A DNA stretch of 64,000 nt, taken from Chitinophaga polysaccharea (GTDB lineage: Bacteria > Bacteroidota > Bacteroidia > Chitinophagales > Chitinophagaceae). Position 1 is the stretch's first letter. Each line of letters opens with the position of its first letter. The position numbers and the translations under genes were made by a program. Positions 45,264-52,154 of the stretch are shown here, piece after piece. The notes beneath the pieces were generated by a model, which worked only from the letters and a program-made list of their open reading frames with translations, was not told the origin of the DNA and searched no databases. The DNA lies in NCBI RefSeq assembly GCF_902150045.1, contig NZ_CABFVU010000001.1, positions 2,728,001-2,792,000 on the forward strand, in the 5' to 3' direction.

Positions 45264-47045
45264 ATGATACCAGCAGATATATACCGGCAGCGGATCGGGC
45301 AGTTCCAGGAAGCGATAAAAAAAGAGAAGCGTTCAACCGCCGGCCTGTCGTGGGCGCGGCTGGCCAGTTTTCTCGGGATGGTAGCCGGCGTGGTATTCTT
45401 TTTCAGGAATGGCTGGCAGGCCCAGTGGTTGCTGCTTACAGTTGCAGGTATGATCGCATTTATGGTATTCCTGTTATGGTATTCCAAAGCGCTGCAAAAA
45501 TTACAACTCTATAAATCCCTGCTGGAGCTGAATGAGAAGGAGCTGGCGCTGGTAACCACGGGGCAGTCGGCCTTCGATGAGGGCAATGAGTTTATAGATG
45601 ATAAACATGATTTCAGCAGCGACCTGGATGTTTTCGGGCCGGCTTCCATTTTTCAGCATATCAACCGCACGGGTACTTTATCGGGCCGGCGGCAGCTGGC
45701 AACGGCGTTGAAGAACCCTTTGGAAGATACCCAGGCTATACTGGCCACACAGGAGGCTTTACAGGTACTGACCCCCGAAGTGGAGTTCAGGCAGCAACTT
45801 ACGGCCAATGCCATACTGGCAAAGGAGGAAGAAAGCGACCGGCGTGAGATCAGTGCATGGCTGGATATGCCGTTTCATTTTTTGCACAACAGGTTTATAA
45901 AGCTGGTCATCTGGCTAAGTCCCTTACTGGTAGCAGGTTCTATTATACTTTACGCCACCACCGGAAGGTATTCCCTGTTATTGATATTGATCATGTTGAA
46001 CTGGCTGCTCCTTGGCAGCAGTCAGAAGAAGATCATGGCGCAGTATGTACTTATTTCCCATAAAGAACGGATACTGGATAAGTTCTCTGTTTTATTACAT
46101 CTTATAAAAACCGGCAGTTTTGGCAAATCCGCCTTATTGCATCAGCAACAGGAAAAAGCAAAAGAAGCAGATGTCGCATTGCGGCAGCTCTCGAAGATCT
46201 GCAATGCCTTTGATCAGCGGCTGAACCTATTAGTAGGACTGGCACTTAATTCCCTCGCACTGTACGACCTGCACTGCATTCTGCGTTTGGAGCGCTGGAA
46301 GGAACAACATAAACAGCACATTACCGGCTGGTTTGATGTGATCACCCAGTTGGAAGTTTGGAACAGCCTTGCCACTTACGCATTTAACCACCCGGAATTT
46401 TCCTGGCCATCGCCACAGGCAGAAGGACGCATCCTGGAAGCGGAGGCGCTGGGGCACCCGCTGATCCCCGCAGGTGAATGCGTAACGAACGACGGGGCTG
46501 TCGGAAGGAAGGATCATTTCCTGATCATTACGGGCTCCAATATGTCGGGCAAAAGTACTTTCCTGCGGAGCGTGGGGTCCAATCTTTTGATGGCTATGTG
46601 CGGTGCGCCCGTGTGTGCATCCCATTTTGTATTCAGCCCTATGCGCATCATGACCTCCATGCGCATCAAGGACTCCATAGCCAGTCATACCTCTTATTTC
46701 CAGGCAGAATTGTTGAGGTTGCAGCATATTATCCGGCATCTTAAAACCGGTGCGCGGGTATTTATTTTGTTAGATGAAATTCTCAAAGGCACCAATTCTG
46801 AGGATAAGCTATCCGGCTCACGCAGCCTGATAGAGCACTTCCTGCAGTATGACTGCCTGGGTATGATTGCCACGCACGACCTGGAGCTGGGACAACTGGA
46901 AGCAGCTTATCCCGGGCAGATCAGGAATTACTGTTTTGAAAGCACCATACAGGACAACCATCTATTCTTTGATTACCGCATCCGGGAAGGCATTGCCAGG
47001 AATAAGAATGCAACTTTCCTGATGAAACAAATGGAAATTATTTAA
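45264..47045 (+). CDS. MutS-family ATPase with membrane helices
   Basis: A 593-residue MutS-related protein. The N-terminal third has two hydrophobic helices (about 30-50 and 57-75) and another pair at about 230-270. The C-terminal third is the MutS ABC ATPase with the P-loop TGSNMSGKST at about 422, SHTSYFQAE, and the Walker B ILLDEILKGTNSEDK. The MutS mismatch-recognition domain I is absent, so it is not the classic mismatch-repair MutS. ATG 45264 is preferred. The substrate is unknown; a membrane-linked nucleic-acid role is inferred. Confidence 0.86.
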   Translation: MIPADIYRQRIGQFQEAIKKEKRSTAGLSWARLASFLGMVAGVVFFFRNGWQAQWLLLTVAGMIAFMVFLLWYSKALQKLQLYKSLLELNEKELALVTTGQSAFDEGNEFIDDKHDFSSDLDVFGPASIFQHINRTGTLSGRRQLATALKNPLEDTQAILATQEALQVLTPEVEFRQQLTANAILAKEEESDRREISAWLDMPFHFLHNRFIKLVIWLSPLLVAGSIILYATTGRYSLLLILIMLNWLLLGSSQKKIMAQYVLISHKERILDKFSVLLHLIKTGSFGKSALLHQQQEKAKEADVALRQLSKICNAFDQRLNLLVGLALNSLALYDLHCILRLERWKEQHKQHITGWFDVITQLEVWNSLATYAFNHPEFSWPSPQAEGRILEAEALGHPLIPAGECVTNDGAVGRKDHFLIITGSNMSGKSTFLRSVGSNLLMAMCGAPVCASHFVFSPMRIMTSMRIKDSIASHTSYFQAELLRLQHIIRHLKTGARVFILLDEILKGTNSEDKLSGSRSLIEHFLQYDCLGMIATHDLELGQLEAAYPGQIRNYCFESTIQDNHLFFDYRIREGIARNKNATFLMKQMEII

Positions 47046-47048
47046 ATC

Positions 47049-47082
47049 CTAAATATTTTAGTATTTTTACTAAAATATTTAG
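47049..47082 (+). promoter_or_regulatory. Two 13 bp palindromes spaced two helical turns
   Basis: CTAAATATTTTAG (47049-47061) and CTAAAATATTTAG (47070-47082) have centres 21 bp apart and end three bases before the ATG of the radical SAM gene. Together they also form a perfect 15 bp inverted repeat. This fits a dimer-of-dimers operator or an mRNA hairpin hiding the start region. Confidence 0.6.
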
Positions 47083-47085
47083 TGT

Positions 47086-48168
47086 ATGACTTTGCCATTC
47101 CAGGAGGGCGCACCGGAGAATCCATATTATAAAGGGCGCGGAGCACAGATTAATCCCAGGAATAAGTACCTGGCAGACGAATATGCGCAGGAGCATGCCG
47201 AAGGTATTGATGAATGGTGGCAGGCGGATGTGCCTACGCAGGTGTTTGAGGAACATGCCAAGAACCTGGTTAATAAGGTGGATAGTCCTGATGTAGGGAT
47301 GTGGTATTCTATGAACCCTTACCAGGGCTGTGAGCATGGCTGTATTTATTGTTATGCCCGTAATTCCCATCAGTACTGGGGTTTAAGCGCCGGTCTTGAT
47401 TTTGAAAGAAAGATTATAGTAAAGCATAATGCCCCCGAGCTGTTGCGCAAGTTCCTGGACAATAAGAAATGGGATCCCAAGCCGATCTCCCTTTCGGGGA
47501 ATACAGACTGCTACCAGCCGGTAGAGCGAAAAATGTGGCTCACCCGGCAGTTGCTGGAGGTGGCGCTGGAATACAAACAGCCGGTAGGCATCATCACGAA
47601 GAACTCACTGGTATTGAGAGACCGTTACCTGTTACAGCAGCTGGCCCAGGATAACCTGGTTTGCGTATATGTTTCTATTACCACCCTGCAGGAGGAGTTG
47701 CGGCAGAAAATGGAGCCACGTACAGCTACCGCGGCGCAGCGGTTTAAGGTAGTAAAGGAGCTGAGTGATCTTGGTATACCCGTTGGGGTTATGACCGCCC
47801 CGCTTATCCCCGGGCTTAATGACCATGAAGTACCCCGCTTGTTAGAAACTGCGGCGGCCAACGGGGCCAAATATGCGGGGTATACGGTGGTAAGGCTCAA
47901 TGATGCGGTGAAGATCATTTTCAACGACTGGCTTTACAAAAACTTCCCCGACCGGGCGGATAAAGTATGGCATCATATAGAAAGCATGCATGGCGGAAAG
48001 GTGAACGACAGCGATTTTGGACGAAGGATGAGGGGGGAAGGCAACATTGCAGACCTGATCAGGCAGCAGTTTAAGATTCACACAAAAAAGAACGGCTTGA
48101 ACCAGGAACGCTTCGAATTCAATACAGAAGCCTTCCGGCGGCCAAATTCCCAATTAAGTCTGTTCTGA
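47086..48168 (+). CDS. PA0069-like radical SAM protein
   Basis: A 360-residue radical SAM protein. The Fe-S cluster motif is C83-x3-C87-x2-C90, in QGCEHGCIYCYARNSH, typical of the PA0069/SplB-like family. Further family marks are LSGNTDCYQPVE (about 138) and GVMTAPLIPGLND (about 236). The reaction is not known; relatives act on nucleic acids or sugars. It is preceded by a striking palindrome pair that touches the start codon and lies just 40 bp after the MutS-like gene. Confidence 0.85.
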   Translation: MTLPFQEGAPENPYYKGRGAQINPRNKYLADEYAQEHAEGIDEWWQADVPTQVFEEHAKNLVNKVDSPDVGMWYSMNPYQGCEHGCIYCYARNSHQYWGLSAGLDFERKIIVKHNAPELLRKFLDNKKWDPKPISLSGNTDCYQPVERKMWLTRQLLEVALEYKQPVGIITKNSLVLRDRYLLQQLAQDNLVCVYVSITTLQEELRQKMEPRTATAAQRFKVVKELSDLGIPVGVMTAPLIPGLNDHEVPRLLETAAANGAKYAGYTVVRLNDAVKIIFNDWLYKNFPDRADKVWHHIESMHGGKVNDSDFGRRMRGEGNIADLIRQQFKIHTKKNGLNQERFEFNTEAFRRPNSQLSLF

Positions 48169-48233
48169 TTTTCAATGATATTTGGTTGCACTTTAAACTA
48201 ATTGTTAAGTCTAGGAAAAAAGTAGGGTGTTTT

Positions 48234-48266
48234 TTTGTGTAATAAAAAAAATAAAAATTACCTTTG
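48234..48266 (+). promoter_or_regulatory. Promoter of leader module 1
   Basis: TTTG (48234-48237), 21 nt, TACCTTTG (48259-48266) matches the Bacteroidota consensus and precedes the Cys-rich leader ORF. Confidence 0.7.
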
Positions 48267-48319
48267 CTTCAAGAATAAAAATAACTGTGCAACTTATATC
48301 AACATACAAAATTTCAGCG

Positions 48320-48379
48320 ATGGCCTGCGAACAAAAGCAGGTCAAGGCCAGAATGCGGGCGTGTTGCACCGATTGTTAA
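48320..48379 (+). CDS. Cys-rich leader peptide, module 1
   Basis: A 19-residue ORF with start ATG at 48320, ending MRACCTDC-stop. Three of the last five codons are Cys. The nucleotides TGCGGG in the Arg-Ala codons can pair with CCCGCA in the following terminator's 5' arm. The codon layout before the stop (Arg-Ala plus five codons) is the same as in leader 2. Translation is not proven. Confidence 0.45.
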   Translation: MACEQKQVKARMRACCTDC

Positions 48380-48411
48380 CGAGAGAAAAGTTATCAAACG
48401 ATATAAACAAA

Positions 48412-48443
48412 AGTCCCGCACTAGATAAAGTGTGGGACTTTTT
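48412..48443 (+). terminator. Terminator 1 of leader module 1
   Basis: AAAGTCCCGCACT / AGTGTGGGACTTT with a T-rich tail, about 35 nt after the Cys-rich leader stop. Confidence 0.8.
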
Positions 48444-48462
48444 GCTTTGAAGCAGTAATGAA

Positions 48463-48634
48463 ATGACGACATTGAAAGAATTTCAAGCGATAACTGTAAT
48501 GCAAAAAAAATACGCCTCATGGCGTAAACGGAATGGCTTTGCCTTAAAAAAGCCATACGGACAAGGTATGCGGTAATGTGAGATTACTCCTCTACATTAT
48601 TTAACCCGGTCCGTAAATACGGCCGGGTTTTTTT
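48463..48634 (+). ncRNA. Second element of leader module 1 with terminator 2
   Basis: A hairpin (ATGGCTTT/AAAAGCCAT) precedes the box ACGGACAAGGTATG (48557-48570), a second hairpin, then AACCCGGTCCGTA / TACGGCCGGGTT with a T-run (48603-48634). The box can pair with GTCCGT of the terminator. An overlapping 37-codon ORF (48463-48576) may be incidental. The same box order recurs at 49917-49994. Confidence 0.6.
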
Positions 48635-48743
48635 ATGGACAAATCCGGCATAAAAATGGCAAACAAAATATTTATTCAATGATGTTATGCGCTAACCCGT
48701 TTGATTAGCAAAAAGCAAAGTGCATAATCCCAAAAAACGTTAG

Positions 48744-49313
48744 ATGATGAGAAACGTTATTCAAGTTGTAAGAGAGGCTTTACTCACCAATTTCAGGGAG
48801 TTGGATCAGTGGTTTGAAAAAGAACCTGCATTGCTGGACTTTAAACCGGATCGTGATCAATGGAGCATAAGAGAGGTATTGGAGCATATAACGCTTACCA
48901 ATTATTTCCTGTTGCTGATCATCAATAAAAGCACCCGCCGTGCGCTGGAACGTAAGAAAACCGGCCATACCGTGATAGTCCCCGGAGATTATCGTGATAA
49001 ATTTGAGCAGATAGACGTCATTGGCAGTAAGTCCTTTGGTTGGGTAAGACCTGAACATATGGAACCTACCGGTCTTAAAAATATGCAGGAAATAAAAGCC
49101 CTCCTGAAGCAACAGTATGCACAGTGCATGTATAACCTGTCTTTGCTGAAAAACGGGGAAGGAGTGCTGGTATTTACCAATATGTCTGTAAACCAGTTGG
49201 GTAAACTGGACATCTATCAATACATCTATTTCCTCACCAAGCATATTGAGCGGCATATCCGCCAGATGCAGCGTCTTCAGAAGGAATTTGAAGAAAGCGC
49301 GGTGTTAATATAA
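48744..49313 (+). CDS. DinB family protein
   Basis: A 189-residue four-helix-bundle protein of the DinB/YfiT superfamily. The His-containing segments EVLEHITLTNYF (about residue 48) and FLTKHIERHIRQMQ (about 168) fit the metal-binding site. Family members are thiol-dependent or hydrolytic metalloenzymes and some are DNA-damage inducible. The start may be ATG 48744 or the next codon, 48747. It lies 110 bp downstream of a two-terminator leader, so its expression may need read-through. A terminator follows at 49360. Confidence 0.85.
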   Translation: MMRNVIQVVREALLTNFRELDQWFEKEPALLDFKPDRDQWSIREVLEHITLTNYFLLLIINKSTRRALERKKTGHTVIVPGDYRDKFEQIDVIGSKSFGWVRPEHMEPTGLKNMQEIKALLKQQYAQCMYNLSLLKNGEGVLVFTNMSVNQLGKLDIYQYIYFLTKHIERHIRQMQRLQKEFEESAVLI

Positions 49314-49360
49314 CTTAGGTCGACCACCACCATCTGTTTTTGTTAATCCTGATCATACTA

Positions 49361-49393
49361 CAGCCGGAAGTTTAATTGCTTCCGGCTTTTTAG
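49361..49393 (+). terminator. Intrinsic terminator after the DinB gene
   Basis: AGCCGGAAG / CTTCCGGCT with an 8 nt loop and a T-run. Confidence 0.85.
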
Positions 49394-49599
49394 TGGGGTT
49401 ATAGAATAGATGATATGATATACACAGCAGCATTTTTATAAGTGACACATGATTCTTTTCCTGGTAAAAACGAATCGCCAATCATTTGCGTAACAGCAGG
49501 AAACTGCTACAGGTCATTGATGCAGCCTCAGATTTCGAAAATCAGAAAATCCTGTTCAGGAAAGCTTAAATAAAAAAGTTGAAAATATTTTGTTAAAAA

Positions 49600-49632
49600 T
49601 TTGCTTAATCAAAATATATCCTGTTATCTTTG
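49600..49632 (+). promoter_or_regulatory. Promoter of leader module 2
   Basis: TTTG (49600-49603), 21 nt, TATCTTTG (49625-49632), a clear Bacteroidota promoter about 37 nt before the second leader ORF. Confidence 0.75.
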
Positions 49633-49668
49633 CATCGTTAAAATTGATAATAAAAGAAACTTATAAAC

Positions 49669-49758
49669 ATGAAACGCATTAATCTAAACATGGACAACGC
49701 AGCATCCTGCCTCGGGCAAGATGATAGCGGATTCCGGGCGTTTTATGCTTACAGGTAG
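49669..49758 (+). CDS. Phe/Tyr-rich leader peptide, module 2
   Basis: A 29-residue ORF ending GFRAFYAYR-stop, with four Phe/Tyr among its last eight codons. The last seven codons are Arg-Ala plus five, as in leader 1. CCGGGC in the Arg-Ala region can pair with GCCCGG of the next terminator. The layout resembles amino-acid attenuator leaders, but no aromatic-biosynthesis gene follows. Translation is not proven. Confidence 0.5.
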   Translation: MKRINLNMDNAASCLGQDDSGFRAFYAYR

Positions 49759-49782
49759 ATTGAAAATATTTGTAACTATAAC

Positions 49783-49815
49783 AGCAGCCCGGGTCCTTGG
49801 ATCCGGGCTTTTTTG
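49783..49815 (+). terminator. Terminator 1 of leader module 2
   Basis: AGCCCGG / CCGGGCT with a 10 nt loop and a T-run, 25-30 nt after the leader stop. Confidence 0.85.
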
Positions 49816-49832
49816 TTATTGATATATAGAAT

Positions 49833-49994
49833 AATGAATTTACCGGGAATGACAGAACGGATTCAAATCCGCCGCAGTAAATGGTTTAATGATAGCATTG
49901 ATTCAATGAATGCTAAACGGACAAGGTATGTGAAAACGTAGTGTATACGTTAACGTTATAAACCCGGTCCGTGTTAAACAGGCCGGGTTTTTTT
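49833..49994 (+). ncRNA. Second element of leader module 2 with terminator 2
   Basis: A hairpin (AGCATT...ATGCT) precedes ACGGACAAGGTATG (49917-49930), then a hairpin AACGT/ACGTT, then AACCCGGTCCGT...GGCCGGGTT with a T-run (49961-49994). This is the same box order and spacing (30 versus 32 nt) as in module 1. An incidental 35-codon ORF starts at 49833. Confidence 0.6.
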
Positions 49995-50042
49995 ATGCGG
50001 CAGTATAAAGATTATTTGAGGAGGTACATAAAAAACAGGCAG

Positions 50043-50209
50043 GCGGAGTAATCCTGCTCCGCTTTCATCTCCTTTTAAGATATTTTTTTTCGTCTCTGTT
50101 TGCATTTTTAACCCCTTATCATCAGGTTATCAGAAGGATAACCTGTAATTTACCCCATGATAAATACGATTTACCCGGGCCCGGCCTGGTCCCGGGAAAT
50201 CTTTATCAT
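50043..50209 (+). promoter_or_regulatory. Three consecutive hairpins in the 5' region of the AAA ATPase gene
   Basis: Stem GCGGAG/CTCCGC (50043-50062) with a pyrimidine-rich tail; stem CAGGTTATC/GATAACCTG (50123-50145); and a long imperfect stem 50157-50209 (ATGATAAA, ATTT, CCCGGG paired with CCCGGG, AAAT, TTTATCAT). The last ends about 35 nt before the ATPase ATG. Confidence 0.55.
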
Positions 50210-50244
50210 CAGGGACATCATCACAATAAAGCGACCAGGAAAAT

Positions 50245-51309
50245 ATGAAGCATATAATGAATAACAACATAGATATCATCGATGGAGAACATTTTGATCC
50301 AAAGGGAGTGTATACCGTTAATTTCAGTGCTATCCCGGATATCAGTAATATTTACGAAGTAGATGGCGACAAGGCCGCTGCTGCTTTTATGAAGAAGTAT
50401 GAAGGCATGATAGTAAATACACACCGTTATACTGATTATGACAACAAAAAGAAGAAGTATAAACATAACCAGACACTGTTTGTACTGAATAACAACAGTG
50501 TGGTGGCCTTCTGGCAATCCTGGTGCGAAATATTGCATAATGGAGCTGTTCCTGCATTTATATCGGAGGTAACGGAAATGGTTACACGTTATAAAGAGAA
50601 ACAGCGGAGAGAGCCGCATGAGATCAATCTTATTACCAGCGGGCGCAAGGGACTGGAACTGAAAAGCCTGGAAATAAAACGTACCAAGCTGGATATAGGT
50701 ATGTTTTATGAAGATGATTTTAAGGAGATAGATAAAGTGATACAACAGCGGCTGAAGAAGGACAAAGATAAGGGCATTGTGTTGCTGCATGGCTTACCGG
50801 GAACAGGCAAAACCACTTACCTGCGCTACCTGATAGGAAGAATAAAAAAGCGGGTGCTTTTTGTTTCCCCGGACCTGGCAAACAATATTATGAACCCCGA
50901 GTTCATGGAACTGCTCATAGATAATCCCAATTGCGTGGTGATCATAGAAGATGCAGAGAACGTGATCATGGACCGTAAGTTTTCCGGGAATTCGTCTGTA
51001 TCCAACCTGCTGAACCTGTCTGACGGATTACTGGCAGATTGTTTGAATATACAGCTGGTTTGCTCTTTCAACAGCGACTTATCAGCCATCGACAATGCTT
51101 TGTTGCGCAAAGGCAGGCTTATTGCAAAGTATGAGTTCAAACGGTTGCCTGTAGCTAAAGCGCAGGCGCTGTCAAAGCATATGGGTTTCGACACCGTTAT
51201 CAGCAAACCTATGACCGTTGCGGAAATCGCTAACCAGCATGAGCCATCATTTGAAACCAAGCAGCATGTGATCGGTTTCAGAAGGGAAGTGCTGGAAGAA
51301 ATCGCGTAA
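50245..51309 (+). CDS. AAA family ATPase in RtcB cluster
   Basis: A 354-residue protein. The N-terminal 140 residues are not recognised. The AAA domain has Walker A GLPGTGKTT at about 184, Walker B CVVIIEDAE at about 229, a sensor-1-like CSFNSD, and a RKGRL segment with an Arg finger candidate. The layout is close to BCS1-like AAA ATPases. It may remodel an RNA-protein target for the RNA ligase encoded downstream, but this is inference. The unknown basic protein gene follows after 100 bp. The structured leader upstream suggests conditional expression. Confidence 0.8.
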   Translation: MKHIMNNNIDIIDGEHFDPKGVYTVNFSAIPDISNIYEVDGDKAAAAFMKKYEGMIVNTHRYTDYDNKKKKYKHNQTLFVLNNNSVVAFWQSWCEILHNGAVPAFISEVTEMVTRYKEKQRREPHEINLITSGRKGLELKSLEIKRTKLDIGMFYEDDFKEIDKVIQQRLKKDKDKGIVLLHGLPGTGKTTYLRYLIGRIKKRVLFVSPDLANNIMNPEFMELLIDNPNCVVIIEDAENVIMDRKFSGNSSVSNLLNLSDGLLADCLNIQLVCSFNSDLSAIDNALLRKGRLIAKYEFKRLPVAKAQALSKHMGFDTVISKPMTVAEIANQHEPSFETKQHVIGFRREVLEEIA

Positions 51310-51409
51310 GCATTATTTGATCATCTTAAAAAAACAAAAAAAATGAGAAGGAATCAATTGTCCATATATATCAGGGATGTAAACATTATTGAGCACTTAA
51401 TTACTGATT

Positions 51410-52141
51410 ATGGACAATCAGGAAATCGAAAATTATATAGCTGCCTCAAGGATAAGAACAGGCAGAAGAAGAAAGCGCGATGCGCTTAAACAATACGACA
51501 AACAATTACTGCAATATAAGCGGAAACGGAAGGAGTTGTGGCAGGCATGGCAAAACAGGGGATACACGGAATTGAACCCGCCGGTCATGAAAGGTTATGT
51601 ACGCAGCTTTGTTTTACGTGATGATGTAGCGAGAAGCAGGGACGGAGATTTTTTCCGGGAATTGCTGAAAAAGATTAACACATATGATTATAGTCACCGT
51701 AAAGATTTTAAGGTGAAAAAGCGGAGGAGAGGGAGGAAGATACATGTGTTAAGAGAGCAGCATTTATTGCAACCAACGGAGTATGTCTTTAAGAAGATGA
51801 AGCTTAGCCCAAAAGAGGTGAATTGTTTTGAAGAACGGATCCGTTACGGTAAAAATGGTATTGACCAGATAAAGTATTTTGTTGTAAAAGAACCCTGGCG
51901 ATTTGTATTGCAGGTACGTCCGAATATGATCACCAAACAGCGTGTGGTGGCGCCTGAACTGAGCTCAGCGATTGATCAGCTGGATAATTACCTGAAGCGT
52001 CATCAGCTGGAACACAGGATATGGAAGCTCACCAGGAGCCAGCAGGCAAGCCGGAGAAGATGGTTACCTGAGGATAAAAGAAAGAACCAGTTTAAGAAAT
52101 ATACCCTGCAGCAACTGCTGCAGAAGGAATGGTACGAATAA
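51410..52141 (+). CDS. Unrecognised basic protein next to RtcB
   Basis: A 243-residue protein very rich in Lys and Arg, as would fit nucleic-acid binding. An N-terminal helix (ENYIAASRIRTGRRRKRDAL) is followed by WQAWQNRGYTELNPPVMKGY. The middle has KKRRRGRKIHVL, and a folded part (about 120-200) contains IRYGKNGIDQIKYFVVKEPWR. I recognise no family and no archease. It lies 13 bp upstream of rtcB and 100 bp after the ATPase gene, so it is probably a partner in the same RNA-repair unit. A 48-codon ORF (51343-51489) overlaps its start in another frame. Confidence 0.75.
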   Translation: MDNQEIENYIAASRIRTGRRRKRDALKQYDKQLLQYKRKRKELWQAWQNRGYTELNPPVMKGYVRSFVLRDDVARSRDGDFFRELLKKINTYDYSHRKDFKVKKRRRGRKIHVLREQHLLQPTEYVFKKMKLSPKEVNCFEERIRYGKNGIDQIKYFVVKEPWRFVLQVRPNMITKQRVVAPELSSAIDQLDNYLKRHQLEHRIWKLTRSQQASRRRWLPEDKRKNQFKKYTLQQLLQKEWYE

Positions 52142-52154
52142 AAATTAACCCTTT

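Noticed and set aside
48270..48445. tmRNA or 6S RNA at leader module 1
   Set aside because: No tRNA-like ends or tag ORF for tmRNA, and no long bulged rod for 6S; the promoter, small ORF and terminator fit a leader better.
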